Source: CAVYXF01 sp963772335 (GTDB lineage: Bacteria > Pseudomonadota > Alphaproteobacteria > Rhizobiales > Rhodomicrobiaceae). Taken from it: a DNA stretch of 64,000 bases. This document shows positions 16,755-27,100 of the stretch, in pieces. The notes under the pieces were generated by a model. That model ran no database searches and was not told where the DNA came from. It was given only the letters and a program-made list of their open reading frames with translations. How positions within the stretch are numbered: the first letter of the stretch is position 1; every line of letters starts with the position of its first letter. Location of the stretch: assembly GCA_963772335.1 (NCBI GenBank), contig CAVYXF010000001.1:496001-560000 (forward strand). Reading direction: 5' to 3'. The translations under genes were made by a program, and so were the position numbers.

Positions 16755-19700
16755 GCGCTCCGTAGCGAGCTTGCCTCCTTCAGCGCTTGCCCGTTTGTTT
16801 GGAGCACCTGCCTTGGCGGTGCCGGTACCAATGCGCTGCTTCAGCGCGAGGATACGGTCGTAGGATTCCTGCAACTGCGCGCGGTCGATTTCGCCCTGCT
16901 CGACCGCTTTCTTCACTGCCGCGATGATACGGTCCGCCAGGTCGGGTGCGGGAGCATTCTGATTGCTCAGCATGATGATGTCATTGCCGGCCTTGATCGC
17001 CTTGACCGCGCTCTCCTCCAGCGCATAACGCGCACTGATCGCGCCCATTTCGAGGTCGTCGCTGATGACGACGCCGCTGAAGCCGAGGACTCCACGGAGC
17101 ACGTCCCGCACGGTGCGCCGGGATAAAGATGCAGGCAGACCCGGCTCCTCGGACAGGAACACATTCGAGATATGACCGACCATCACGGCCTGTGCGGTGC
17201 GCGAAGTGATCAGCTCGCGATAAGGGTCGATCTCATCAGTGTCCCAGGTCGTGCCGACTTCCACAGGCTGGGCATGCGTGTCGTAGGGCGTCGAGCCATG
17301 GCCGGGGAAATGTTTTAGCACGGTCAGCACGCCGGCATCCTGGTGAGCGACACAAAACGCCTTGGCAAAGGCTGCGACATGCTTGGGCTGAGAGCCGAAG
17401 CTGCGTTCCTTGCCGGCAATGATGGCGCTTTCGCTGTTGCGGTGCAGATCGACCACCGGCCCGAGATTCATGTTGAAGCCGTACTGCACCAGCTCGGTCG
17501 CAAGCCGGCTATAGACATTGTAGGCGGTGAGGGGGTCATTGCTCGCCCCGATTTTCTCGGCCGTCGGATAAGTCTGAAAGCCCTTTTCCGGCGAGAGCCG
17601 CTGGACGATGCCGCCCTCCTGATCGACGGCGACGAGCAGGGGGATATCGGTCTTGGCATGCCGCAAAAAGCTGGTGAGCGTTTTCAGCTGCTGCGGTGAC
17701 TGAACATTGTGGCTCATGAATAGCACGCCGCCGACCTTGCCGGCCGTGATCTGCGCCGCGAGCTGCTGCGGCCACGCTTCATCGGGCGTCAGTCCACGGA
17801 AGCCGACCATCAGCATCTGCCCGATAATCTTGTCGAGCCCACCGGTTGTCGGTGTGGCCGGCTGAGGAACGGGCGTGTCATTGCTATTGGCAGCTGCGGC
17901 GCGGGCATCGCCTGCGGGGGGCGCGCCCGGCACTTCGGTCGGGGCAGCTGTATTCGCGGAAGCATCTGTAGAGCTGGCTTCGGACACAGGTGGTGTCGTG
18001 CTCTCCGGCGGGTTTGCCGAAGCCGGCGGCGAGGCCGCGGCCTGCTCGGCGGTGGGCTCAGGTGCTGAACCAGCGACGGGAGTGGCAGCCGGCTCAGGCA
18101 TCGGACCGGCGGCCTGCTCAGCGGCCGGCTCGGGCATCGGACCGGCGGTCGGATTGGCAGCCGGCTCAGGCGCGGCAGCGGCGGCTTGCTCTGGCGCAGG
18201 TGCTTCGGCCGCCGGTGAAGCGGCCTGGGCAGGCGAAGGCTCCTCGGCTGTATGATCGGGGCTGGCTTGCTTCGCTGATAACGCAGGCTCGGTCAAAGGC
18301 GGAGAGATTGGCTCAGGCGCGGCAGCCGCGGCTTGCTCCGGCGCAAGTGCTTCGGCCGCCGGTGAAGCGGCCTGGGCAGGCGAAGGCTCCTCGGCCGTAT
18401 GATCGGGGCTGGCTTGCTTCGCTGATAACGCAGGCTCGGTCAAAGGCGGAGAGATTGGCTCAGGCGCGGCAGCGGCGGCTTGCTCCGGCGCAGGCGCTTC
18501 GGCCGCCGGTGAAGCGGCCTGGGCAGGCAAAGGCTCCTCGGCCGTATGTTCGGGGCTTGCTTGCTTCGCTGATAGCGCGGGCTCGGTCAAAGGCGGAGAG
18601 ATTGGCTCGGCCGCAGCAGCAGCGGGTGCCTGTTGCTCTGCAGGCTTGGCTTCCAATTCCGTCGGCTTGGCTTCCTCTTTCGCTGCCGCGCCCATTTCCG
18701 GCGTTGCGGGCGGCGAAGACGGCGGAGCCTCCGGCTTGGCATCGGCGGCAGGCAACGACGGCGGAACCTCCGGCTTGGCATCGGCGGCAGGCGACGGCGA
18801 AGCGGCCTCGGCCGTGGGCGACGGCGGAGCAGCATCGGCCGCAGGCTCGGGCGCCGCGGCCTGAGACTGCGCAGGTGGCGCCTCGGCGGCGGGCGGCTGC
18901 GGCGTTGTTTGCTCTGCTGCTGCGGGCAGCGTGCTCGCCGCCGCAGCATCCTGCTTCGGCGCATTATCCTCTTGTGCTTCGCGCCCGTCTTCAGCCGTTG
19001 GCTGCGCTGCAGGGGCGGAAGCGGATTCCGCAGCTTTGTCTCCGGCCGATGCCGCGTCTGCCGGAGGCGAACTTTCCGCTATAGGCGGCTGCGGCGCCGC
19101 CGTGTCAGCCTGAGCCTTGGGCGCTGGTTCACCCTCCGGGACGCCTGCGGAATTTTCCGGCGGAGTTGTTTCCACCCCAGCGGCGGGCGGCTGCGGCGTT
19201 GCTGTATCGGCCTCGTGAGGCGGTGAGGGCTGCGAAAGAATGGCAGCCGATGGTTGCGCGGCGGCGACCGGCGGGACGGCTGTCGGCCGCGCCGCGGCCT
19301 CGGTGTCGGGCGTATCGGGCCGGCGCTGGGGCATCGGCGGTCTCGGCGCCTCTGGCTCAGACCGAATAGCGCGCTGCGCGGTTGCCTCTCCGCTCTCCGG
19401 CGCAGCTGGCCGCGGCGTCGCACGGCTCCGGCGCGTTTCCGGCGGGGAATCTTGGCGCGGCGCCGAGCGATAGTACCGGCGCTGCTGCGCATTCCCGCCC
19501 TGTGTCGCGCCGGTTACGTCCGGATTGCTCGGACGTTGTTGCGGTTGCTGCTGCTCATCGGGGGAGGAAGGTGAACGGCGCACACGCCGACGTGGCGAAT
19601 CGCCCTCCTCACCGGGATAGGCCTGCTCAGCATCATAGTCGTCAGATATGTAGGGACGTTCGAGATAGCCGCCTACGCCGTAGGGGCTGCCTGCAAGACT

Positions 19701-19781
19701 GCTTCCTGTGCTGAGGATGAGTGTGGCTAGAGACGCAACACAAAGAACAAGCCCCCTCACACGATAACTCCCTGATTCCAC
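16752..19781 (-). CDS. exported glycoside hydrolase family 3 protein with long Pro/Ala-rich N-terminal region
   Basis: The 1009-residue protein has a signal-like hydrophobic segment (LVLCVASLATLILSTGSSLAG), then about 600 residues of low-complexity Pro/Ala/Glu sequence. From about residue 648 to 985 lies a complete GH3 beta-N-acetylhexosaminidase domain: QMLMVGFRG, VAVDQEGGIVQRL, NMNLGPVVDL, KHFPGHG followed by the Asp-Thr-His catalytic dyad, and nucleophile Asp in VISDDLEMGAI. It probably trims peptidoglycan muropeptides or other N-acetylglucosaminides in the periplasm, reached by the flexible linker. A separate cytoplasmic-type nagZ exists at 54994. The linker contains three near-identical 147-bp repeats. 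The size of the linker is unusual for the family. Confidence 0.85.
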   Translation of the reverse strand: MESGSYRVRGLVLCVASLATLILSTGSSLAGSPYGVGGYLERPYISDDYDAEQAYPGEEGDSPRRRVRRSPSSPDEQQQPQQRPSNPDVTGATQGGNAQQRRYYRSAPRQDSPPETRRSRATPRPAAPESGEATAQRAIRSEPEAPRPPMPQRRPDTPDTEAAARPTAVPPVAAAQPSAAILSQPSPPHEADTATPQPPAAGVETTPPENSAGVPEGEPAPKAQADTAAPQPPIAESSPPADAASAGDKAAESASAPAAQPTAEDGREAQEDNAPKQDAAAASTLPAAAEQTTPQPPAAEAPPAQSQAAAPEPAADAAPPSPTAEAASPSPAADAKPEVPPSLPAADAKPEAPPSSPPATPEMGAAAKEEAKPTELEAKPAEQQAPAAAAAEPISPPLTEPALSAKQASPEHTAEEPLPAQAASPAAEAPAPEQAAAAAPEPISPPLTEPALSAKQASPDHTAEEPSPAQAASPAAEALAPEQAAAAAPEPISPPLTEPALSAKQASPDHTAEEPSPAQAASPAAEAPAPEQAAAAAPEPAANPTAGPMPEPAAEQAAGPMPEPAATPVAGSAPEPTAEQAAASPPASANPPESTTPPVSEASSTDASANTAAPTEVPGAPPAGDARAAAANSNDTPVPQPATPTTGGLDKIIGQMLMVGFRGLTPDEAWPQQLAAQITAGKVGGVLFMSHNVQSPQQLKTLTSFLRHAKTDIPLLVAVDQEGGIVQRLSPEKGFQTYPTAEKIGASNDPLTAYNVYSRLATELVQYGFNMNLGPVVDLHRNSESAIIAGKERSFGSQPKHVAAFAKAFCVAHQDAGVLTVLKHFPGHGSTPYDTHAQPVEVGTTWDTDEIDPYRELITSRTAQAVMVGHISNVFLSEEPGLPASLSRRTVRDVLRGVLGFSGVVISDDLEMGAISARYALEESAVKAIKAGNDIIMLSNQNAPAPDLADRIIAAVKKAVEQGEIDRAQLQESYDRILALKQRIGTGTAKAGAPNKRASAEGGKLATER
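18164..18604. repeat. three tandem copies of a 147-bp unit inside the GH3 gene
   Basis: Units at 18164-18310, 18311-18457 and 18458-18604 are nearly identical. Each encodes 49 residues that include SPPLTEPALSAKQASP, HTAEE and AQAASPAAEA. A fourth, diverged copy starts at 18605. The unit is a multiple of three, so copy-number change would keep the frame. High identity implies recent expansion. Confidence 0.92.
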
Positions 19782-19952
19782 TCTTGCCGGTGGTCGACCC
19801 GGACCGTCTTCGTCGCTTGAGCCTCGTCCGATTTCGCCAGCTGGACAAAGGCTTTCGGCGTATGCGCAGCGCGCTTTCTGACTCCCTCAACAGGGCCGGC
19901 ATGCTAAAGAAAATATAGACGAACTCTGTGCTTGGACCTATGGCTTTCCGGC

Positions 19953-21623
19953 ATGATGCGACCGATTATCTTAACCAGCCTGGTTATGATCCTGACGCAG
20001 CCCTGCCTGGCGGCGACCGACAATGCCGTCCTCAAAATGCAGGAAGGCGCCTCGGCAATGCTGCGGGGCAAGTTCGATCAGGCCGTCTCCTCCTATGATC
20101 AAGCCTTGCAGGAGAAGGACGTCCCTGCAGCGAGGCTCGCCAGTATACATAACGACCGGGGGGTGGCCAACTGGCGGCTTGCACGTAATGAAGAGGCTTT
20201 GAAGGACTTTAACAAGTCTATCGAGCTCTATGGCAACTCGGCAACGGCCTATAACAACCGCGGCAATGTGCTGCTCGAGCTCGGTCGCAACGAGGACGCG
20301 CTCTCCGACTTCACCAAGGCGGTGTCGCTGGCGCCCGGCTATGGCGCAGCTTACAACAATCGCGGCAATGCCAACATTCAGCTGTCGCACTATGAGGCCG
20401 CGCTTGAAGACTATAAGCGGGCGGTTGCGCTCATGCCGACCAACGCCGTGCCCTATAATGGCCGGGCCAAAGCTCAAGGCGCGCTGGGGCGCCCCTATAC
20501 CGCGCTGCGCTACATTACCCGCGCGATCGCGCTGAACGGCAAATACACCGCCGCCTATCGCAACCGCGCCCTGATCTATCGCCATCTGGAGCGGGATGAA
20601 GATGCGCTCGCCGACTATGAGCGGCTGATCGGTCTCTTGCCGGAAGATGCGGAGCTTTATGTCGAGCGCGGGCAGATCTATCTGCGCCAGGAGAAGCAGC
20701 AGACCGCGATCAAGGATTTCAGCAAGGCGATCGAGCTCGACAGCTCCAATGCCCTGGCCTTCGCGCAGCGCGGCGCCGCCAATGTCGCGCGCAAGCAATA
20801 TGATGCGGCGCTCGAGGACGAGAACCAGGCCATCGCTCTCGATGCGCAACTCGCTGAGGCTTATTTCCACCGTGCGGAAATCCAGGTGCGGCTCGGCGAG
20901 CCGGATAAGGCGAGCCCTGACATCGACAAAGTCATCGCACTCGATGCGGATTATGCTGAGGTCTATAAGCTGCGCGCCGAGATCGAGGAGGGTAAGGGCA
21001 ATAACAATGCGGCCATCGCGGACTACCGCAAGGCGCTCGGTCTCGACCCCTTCCTCAAAGGCGGTCAGGAGGCGCTCAAACATCTGACGGGCGTCGATGA
21101 GCCGGTACTCGTGCCGATGCGCGAACCGGTCCAGGGCTGGGAGATCGTCAGCCCTTCGCGCGGACGGTACGTCGCGACCAATCCGCGCTATCCGCAGCTC
21201 CACGCCCTCCTCGAGATGCACGGGACCGGCGAGCCGGAAATTCTGGAATGGACGGCGCTGACCGACGCTTTGCAGGGCTTCGGCCTGTTGCGCTACGCTG
21301 CCGGCCAGGTCCAGAATGCGGCCGGCGCGTCGGACCGCTATGAATTCATCGTCATCATCGACCTGCGCAAGAACCACGTGGTCTCGATCGAGCCTTATCT
21401 GGCCGGAGAGGCCAAGGCCAAGTGGGAATGGGCGCAGACCACGGTCACTATTACCGACAATGACGGGCTCTCCAGCGTGCACGAGCTGCGCCCGCCTCCA
21501 CCCCCGGTCGTTCAGCGCCCGCGTCCGCCCTCGCCCTGGTATGCGGACGACGGGGGACGCAATGACCGGCGCTGGGGTGGTGGCGGCAAGCCAAAGGGCC
21601 TGTTCGACTGGCTGTTCCGTTAG
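19953..21623 (+). CDS. exported tetratricopeptide repeat protein
   Basis: From the ATG at 19953 the 556-residue product has a signal peptide (MMRPIILTSLVMILTQPCLA) and about ten consecutive 34-residue TPR units covering roughly residues 35-375, such as YNNRGNVLLELGRNEDALSDFTKAVSLAPGY. A non-TPR domain of about 130 residues and a Pro-rich, Gly-rich tail (RPPPPPVVQRPRPP ... GLFDWLFR) follow. TPR arrays bind partner proteins; the partner is unknown. A TTG seven codons upstream is a possible but poorer start. It is followed after 13 bp by the PHA-depolymerase-like esterase, so the two are likely co-transcribed. Confidence 0.85.
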   Translation: MMRPIILTSLVMILTQPCLAATDNAVLKMQEGASAMLRGKFDQAVSSYDQALQEKDVPAARLASIHNDRGVANWRLARNEEALKDFNKSIELYGNSATAYNNRGNVLLELGRNEDALSDFTKAVSLAPGYGAAYNNRGNANIQLSHYEAALEDYKRAVALMPTNAVPYNGRAKAQGALGRPYTALRYITRAIALNGKYTAAYRNRALIYRHLERDEDALADYERLIGLLPEDAELYVERGQIYLRQEKQQTAIKDFSKAIELDSSNALAFAQRGAANVARKQYDAALEDENQAIALDAQLAEAYFHRAEIQVRLGEPDKASPDIDKVIALDADYAEVYKLRAEIEEGKGNNNAAIADYRKALGLDPFLKGGQEALKHLTGVDEPVLVPMREPVQGWEIVSPSRGRYVATNPRYPQLHALLEMHGTGEPEILEWTALTDALQGFGLLRYAAGQVQNAAGASDRYEFIVIIDLRKNHVVSIEPYLAGEAKAKWEWAQTTVTITDNDGLSSVHELRPPPPPVVQRPRPPSPWYADDGGRNDRRWGGGGKPKGLFDWLFR

Positions 21624-21636
21624 CGGGTCCGCTTCG

Positions 21637-22701
21637 ATGCCATTTGTCACTCTTCCGATGCGCAGGATCGGCGCACTCACAGTCATTCTGCTAGCGCTTC
21701 ACGCGCTTCCGGCGGCCGGTGAGACATTGCCTGGCCTCGGCGTGGACCGCAGCCGCACCTCCGTCTCCGGCCTCTCCTCTGGCGCTTATATGGCTGGGCA
21801 GTTTCAGATCGCCCATTCCACGCAGGTGATCGGCGCCGGCATTGTCGCGGGCGGGCCCTTTGGCTGCGCCAACATTCCGGGCGCGGCCTATGTCCCGTTC
21901 TGGCCGGTCCTCGTCAGCCTCAATCTCGAACGGGCGCTGCATCGCTGCATGGAGAGCGGCGGCTGGTTCAGTGGCGTCCCGGAGGCGAGCGGCCTCGCCC
22001 GGCAGGCCGAAACGCTCGCCGAGAAGGGGCGCATCGATCCGCTCACCGATCTGAAGAGCGACAAAATCTATGTGTTCTCCGGTGCCCACGACCAAACGAT
22101 CGAGCGACCCGTAGTCGAGCGCGCCGTCGAGCTTTACGAGGAGCTGGGTGTGCCGAGGACGAACATCACCTTCGTCAAGAATGAGAAGGCGGCGCACGCC
22201 TTCATCACCGAGGACGGCGGTCTTGCCTGCGGCAAAGAGGGCGAGCCCTTCATCGAGGACTGCGACTACGATCAGGCCAAAGCCATTCTCGAGGCGGTCT
22301 ACGGACAGCTCAAAGGGGCGAGCCGCGAGGGCGGCGGCGAATTCCTCGTCTTTGACCAAAAGCCGTTCCTTTCAGATGGCGCCGGCATGGCGGAAGAGGG
22401 CGTTGCCTTCATCCCTTCGCCATGCCGAGAGGAGGCCGGCTGCTCCGTCCATATCGTCTTCCACGGCTGCAAGCAGGAGCGGGAGCGGATCGGCGATACC
22501 TTCATCAAGGAAAGCGGCTTTGCCCGTTGGGCCGCTGGGAACCGCATCATCGTGCTATTTCCGCAGATCAAGTCTACGAGTACCAATCCGAATGGCTGCT
22601 GGGACTGGTGGGGCTATACCGGGCGGCGCTTTCTCGAACGCGATGCACCGCAAATACGCGCGGTGAATGCCATGCTGGAGAAGCTGACCGAAGCACGTTA
22701 G
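21637..22701 (+). CDS. exported poly(3-hydroxyalkanoate) depolymerase-like esterase
   Basis: The 354-residue product has a signal peptide (MRRIGALTVILLALHALPAAG, if started at the ATG 21658). An N-terminal catalytic motif GLSSGAYMAGQ holds the nucleophile Ser (GxSxG) near residue 50. Further motifs are VFSGAHDQTI with a candidate acid Asp, and IVFHGCKQ plus NPNGCWDWWGYTG towards the end. This matches the type-2 extracellular PHA depolymerase group, alpha/beta hydrolases cleaving short-chain polyesters outside the cytoplasm. Several conserved cysteines suggest disulfides. It probably forms an operon with the TPR gene. Whether it truly uses polyhydroxybutyrate or another ester cannot be told. 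Confidence 0.82.
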   Translation: MPFVTLPMRRIGALTVILLALHALPAAGETLPGLGVDRSRTSVSGLSSGAYMAGQFQIAHSTQVIGAGIVAGGPFGCANIPGAAYVPFWPVLVSLNLERALHRCMESGGWFSGVPEASGLARQAETLAEKGRIDPLTDLKSDKIYVFSGAHDQTIERPVVERAVELYEELGVPRTNITFVKNEKAAHAFITEDGGLACGKEGEPFIEDCDYDQAKAILEAVYGQLKGASREGGGEFLVFDQKPFLSDGAGMAEEGVAFIPSPCREEAGCSVHIVFHGCKQERERIGDTFIKESGFARWAAGNRIIVLFPQIKSTSTNPNGCWDWWGYTGRRFLERDAPQIRAVNAMLEKLTEAR

Positions 22702-22733
22702 CGCTGGGATGTCCGGCCTCGTCCCGGACCGCT

Positions 22734-24152
22734 TTACTGGCGGAGCTGTTCACCTGCTCTGCCATCCATCCGCACGGCCGTTATTACCACGAGGCCGATC
22801 GCCAAGTACGCCAGAATGGTTGCCATGCCGAGCCGCAGGCTGCCGGTCGTGTTGGTAATGAAACTGACGGTCACCGGCGCAGCGAAAGCGCTGACCTTGC
22901 CCGAGAAAGCGAAGATGCCGAAGAACTCGGTTACATGCTCAGGCGGTGCAAGGCGCGCAAGGAAGCTGCGGCTGGCCGACTGCAGCGGACCGGCCGCCAA
23001 GCCGATGAGGATGGCGAAAACGATATAGGTCATCTCCCCGGCACTGCCGAAAGCTGCGCGTCCTGTCTCCGGCGCCGGGACGCCGACCCAGAACAGCACA
23101 TGTGTCTGATCGATGGAGATGACGCCAAGGGCCGATATCATCAGCAGGAGCAACGCTCCGACGATCACGGTCTTGGAGCCGAGCCGATCATCAAGGAACC
23201 CTCCGGCGAAAGCACCGATGCCGCCAGCTATGGTGATGATCAGCCCGAAAGCGGCCTGCTGCGTCGATTGCCACCTGAACAGGCTGGTGCCGTAAATGCC
23301 GCCGAAGGAGAATATCGCCATCAGCCCATCGATAAACAGCAGATAGGCGACCAGGAACATCGCGATATGACGATAGCGGCGTACATTGGCGATCGTAGCG
23401 GCGAGTGTGCGCAGCGCCGCAAGGACACTCACCTTCTCCCCGCCGCCTTTCGCCGGAGCATCGGGCGTGAATAGGAAGAAAGGCATCACGAACACCACGA
23501 ACCACAACGCACAGAAGGGGCCGACGATGCGATCAGCGGGATGGCTGGGATCATTGGGAAGGAGCGATTCCAGCCCGGCCAGGGTCTTGCCAGTCGCCGG
23601 ATCGATCAGCACAAAAACTGCCATCAAGACTAGGCTGACGATCCCGCCGACATAGCCAACCGCCCATCCGGTGCCGCTGAGGCGGCCGAGCTCGTCAGCC
23701 GAAACGAGGCGCGGCATCAGCGAATTGTTGAGCACGGTGATGAATTCCGAGCAGGCAGTTGCCACGATCACGGCGCCGACGATCAGCCACAGCCGCCCGC
23801 CCGCATTGGTGCCCGGCTCGGCATACCAAAGCAGGGCCTGCGAGATGACGAACACTGCGCCGATGACGGCGATGTAGCGCTTGAGACGCCCGCTCCCGTC
23901 TGCCATGGCGCCGATAATCGGGCTGCCGATCGCAACCACGACGGCCGAAATCCCCATGATGTAGCCCCAGAGCGCCGCCCCCTGGGGCTCGCCGACCACA
24001 ACGCTGGTGAAATAAGGCGCGAATAGAAAAGTGCCGATTAGCGTGTAGAAGGGCTGCGTCGACCAGTCGAACAGCACCCAGCCGGCAAGCCCGGCGAGGC
24101 TGGTCTTTCGCTGCACGGATCCCGCATAGTCGCCGGCTGCTGCGGTGGACAT
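22734..24152 (-). CDS. MFS transporter, UMF1 (Atg22-like) family
   Basis: The 472-residue protein has about 12 hydrophobic segments. The N-terminal LAGWVLFDWSTQPFYTLIGTFLFAPYF is characteristic of the UMF1 group, named after yeast vacuolar Atg22. Helices such as GYIMGISAVVVAIGSPIIGAMADGSGRLKRY (MFS motif A-like, DGSGRLKR) follow. Related yeast Atg22 exports amino acids; bacterial substrates are unknown. It starts 14 bp downstream of the NAD-GDH gene on the same strand, so it may be translated from the gdh transcript, consistent with a role in amino-acid handling. Confidence 0.9.
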   Translation of the reverse strand: MSTAAAGDYAGSVQRKTSLAGLAGWVLFDWSTQPFYTLIGTFLFAPYFTSVVVGEPQGAALWGYIMGISAVVVAIGSPIIGAMADGSGRLKRYIAVIGAVFVISQALLWYAEPGTNAGGRLWLIVGAVIVATACSEFITVLNNSLMPRLVSADELGRLSGTGWAVGYVGGIVSLVLMAVFVLIDPATGKTLAGLESLLPNDPSHPADRIVGPFCALWFVVFVMPFFLFTPDAPAKGGGEKVSVLAALRTLAATIANVRRYRHIAMFLVAYLLFIDGLMAIFSFGGIYGTSLFRWQSTQQAAFGLIITIAGGIGAFAGGFLDDRLGSKTVIVGALLLLMISALGVISIDQTHVLFWVGVPAPETGRAAFGSAGEMTYIVFAILIGLAAGPLQSASRSFLARLAPPEHVTEFFGIFAFSGKVSAFAAPVTVSFITNTTGSLRLGMATILAYLAIGLVVITAVRMDGRAGEQLRQ

Positions 24153-24165
24153 GCGGGTAGCGCTC

Positions 24166-27100
24166 CTACTGCTCTTGCGCCAGTTCCCGCAGATGCGCGA
24201 CGGCGACAGTTAACTTGGCGAGGGTAAGCTCGCCGCCGCCGAGAATTTCGTCAAGACTCTTCTGCGCGCGCATGAACGCGGTTTTATGCTGCTCGCGCCA
24301 GGCGTGGAAGTCGGGCAGCGCGCCGTTTGCGAGCGTGTAGACCTTCTCCACCAGTGCGCGTTGTCCGGCGGCAATCGTCTCCAGCGTGCTGTTGACGGCA
24401 AGCCGATTGAAATGATCGGTATGGCCAAGCGCCTCACTGGCGGCGCGCAGCTCCTCAAGACTGAGCTCGCAGCCGATCTGGAAGTAGAGGCGGCCGACGT
24501 CGAGCTCGGGGCGTTTGAGCTTCTCGGCAAGGGAAATAATGTCGGGTGCGGCCGAGAGCGCCGCGACCGTCGCGATGCGCTTGGCTATCTCCTCAGGCAC
24601 GCCATGTGCAACGAAATCGGCGATTGCGGCCGCGGTCTGATCTCTTTGCCCTTCGTCCTGAAGCGCTTCGAGCTGGCCGGCAATCACGCCGAGCCCTCGG
24701 CGGTAGCGCTCGATGATCGTGGAGAGCCCTTCCTGGCATTTGCCGTGACGCAGGAACCAGGCCGTCTGGCGGCGAATGATGTCCTGGACCAAGAGATAGA
24801 GCGAGAGCTGCCATTCGCCATCGACCTTGTTGTCGAGGCTATCGATCTCGGCAATGAGCGCTGCAAGGCCGAACACGCCCATCGCCGCAGCAAAGGCATA
24901 GGCAATCTCACCGGCTTCGCGTCCGGTCTCTTCGGCAAGACGCACGACGAAGGTCGAGCCGCCCCGGTTGATAGTGGCATTCGCCAGCATCGTGGCGATG
25001 ATCTCGCGCCGCAGGGCATGGGTTTCAATCTCGGCGGCGAAGCGCTCCCGCATCGTGTGCGGGAAATAGTCGGCAAGGATCCGGCTGAGGTAGGGGTCGT
25101 CAGGAACGCCGGAGTGAATGAGGTCGTGATAGAGGCTGATCTTGGCATAGGCGAGCAGCACGGCGAGCTCCGGCCGGGTCAGCGGCTGACGGCGCTCGCC
25201 CAGCTCGATATCGGAGGGTAGGCCCTCGAGCGCCCGGTCAAGCAGACCGCTCGCCTCGAGCGCGTGCATCAGCCGACTCTGGAAGCCCAAATCGGCAAAT
25301 CCACGCCGTTCGCCCATGCTGATCGCAAGCGTCTGGAGATAGTTGTTGCGCAGCACGGCCTTCGCGACCTCTCCGGTCATGGCGACGAGGATGGCGTTGC
25401 GCTCTTGAAGGCTGATCTTACCGGCTCGCACCGCCGCGCCGAGCGCAATCTTGATGTTCACCTCCACGTCGGAAGAATTCACGCCTGCGGAATTGTCGAT
25501 GGCGTCGGTGTTGATCCGCCCGCCTCTCAGCGCAAAGTCGATGCGGCCGCGCTGGGTGACGCCGAGATTGGCGCCTTCGCCGATGACCTTGGCGCCGACT
25601 TCGGCGGCGCTGACGCGGATCGCGTCATTGGCGCGGTCGCCGACCTGCTCGTCGGTCTCCTCGCCCCCGCGGACATAGGTGCCAATGCCGCCGAACCAGA
25701 GCAGATCCACCTTGGCTCTGAGGATGAGGCGCATGAGCTCAGCAGGCGTCACCACCATCGCAGAGGTTCCAAGCAGCCCGCGGATTTCAGGCGTCAGCGC
25801 GATGCTTTTGGCGGCGCGGCTGAACACGCCGCCGCCCTTTGAGATCTTCGCCCGGTCGTAATCCTGCCAGCTCGAGCGCGGCATTTCGAACAGCCGCTTG
25901 CGCTCGGCAAGGCTCACCTGCGGGTCGGGCTCGGGATCGATGAAGATGTCGCGGTGGTCGAAGGCGGCAACCAGCCGGATCTGAGGCGAGAGCAGCATGC
26001 CATTGCCGAACACATCGCCCGACATGTCGCCAATGCCGGCGACACGGAACGGCGTGGTCTGGATGTCGATGTTCATCTCGCGGAAGTGACGCTGCACAGC
26101 CTCCCAGGCGCCGCGCGCGGTGATCGCCATCTTCTTATGGTCATAGCCGGCCGAGCCACCCGAAGCAAAGGCATCGCCGAGCCAGAAGTCGTGGTCGATG
26201 GCCAGCGCGTTGGCGATGTCGGAGAAAGTGGCCGTTCCCTTATCGGCGGCGACCACCAGATAGGGGTCGTCCCTGTCGAGACGCACCACGGCTTTCGGTG
26301 GCACGACCGTGCCGTCCTTCAGATTATCAGTCACCGAGAGCAAATTGGCGATGAAGGAGCGATAGCAGGCCACCCCTTCCGCCATCATCTCCTCGCGCGT
26401 TGCGCCGGGAGACAGGAGCTTCGGCACAAAGCCGCCTTTCGCCCCTTGCGGCACGATGATGGCGTTCTTCACCTGCTGCGCTTTGGCGAGGCTGAGCACT
26501 TCGGTGCGGAAATCCATCGGCCGGTCGGACCAGCGCAGGCCGCCGCGCGCGATCGGGCCGCCGCGCAGATGCACGCCGTCGAACCGCGGCGAGGTGACGA
26601 AGATTTCGGCAAACGGCTTTGGCGAGGGCAAGCCCTCGACTTTGCTGCTTTCGATCTTTAGTGCGATCGCCGAAGCCGGCGTCAGCTCGGTCGGCGGCTG
26701 ATAGTAGTTGGTGCGTATGGTAGCCTGGATCAGGTTGCGGAAGCGGCGGACGACGCGGTCTTCATCCAGGCTCGAGACCTGCTCCAGCTGCTTCTCGATG
26801 CTGGCCGCGAGCTTGGCGGCTTCCTCCTGGCGCTGCTCGGTTTCAAGCGAGCGGTTCGGGTCGAACAGGACGTGGAACATCTTCACCAGGTCGCGCACGA
26901 TCGCGCCATGCCGGTCGAAGGTGTTGGCGATATAGAAAAAGCCGAACGGCGAGCCGATCTGGCGCATATAGGCGCCATAGGCGCGCATCAAGGCCGCTTC
27001 GCGCCAGTCGAGACCGGCTTGGATGATCAGGCCGTTGTAGGCGTCGTTGCCTGCCTCGCCGCGCCACACCGCCATGAAAGCGGCTTCGAGGCGCAAATCA

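Noticed and set aside
18164..18604. Possible CRISPR array
   Set aside because: Units are contiguous 147-bp in-frame repeats without spacers. No CRISPR array was found anywhere in the window.
17990..19084. 364-codon plus-strand frame in the Pro/Ala-rich GH3 region
   Set aside because: Low-complexity GC-rich DNA is open in several frames; no ribosome binding site or domain.
19971..21686. 571-codon open frame opposite the TPR gene
   Set aside because: It is the antisense shadow of a GC-rich gene; the sense strand has signal peptide and TPR repeats, the antisense has no recognisable domain.
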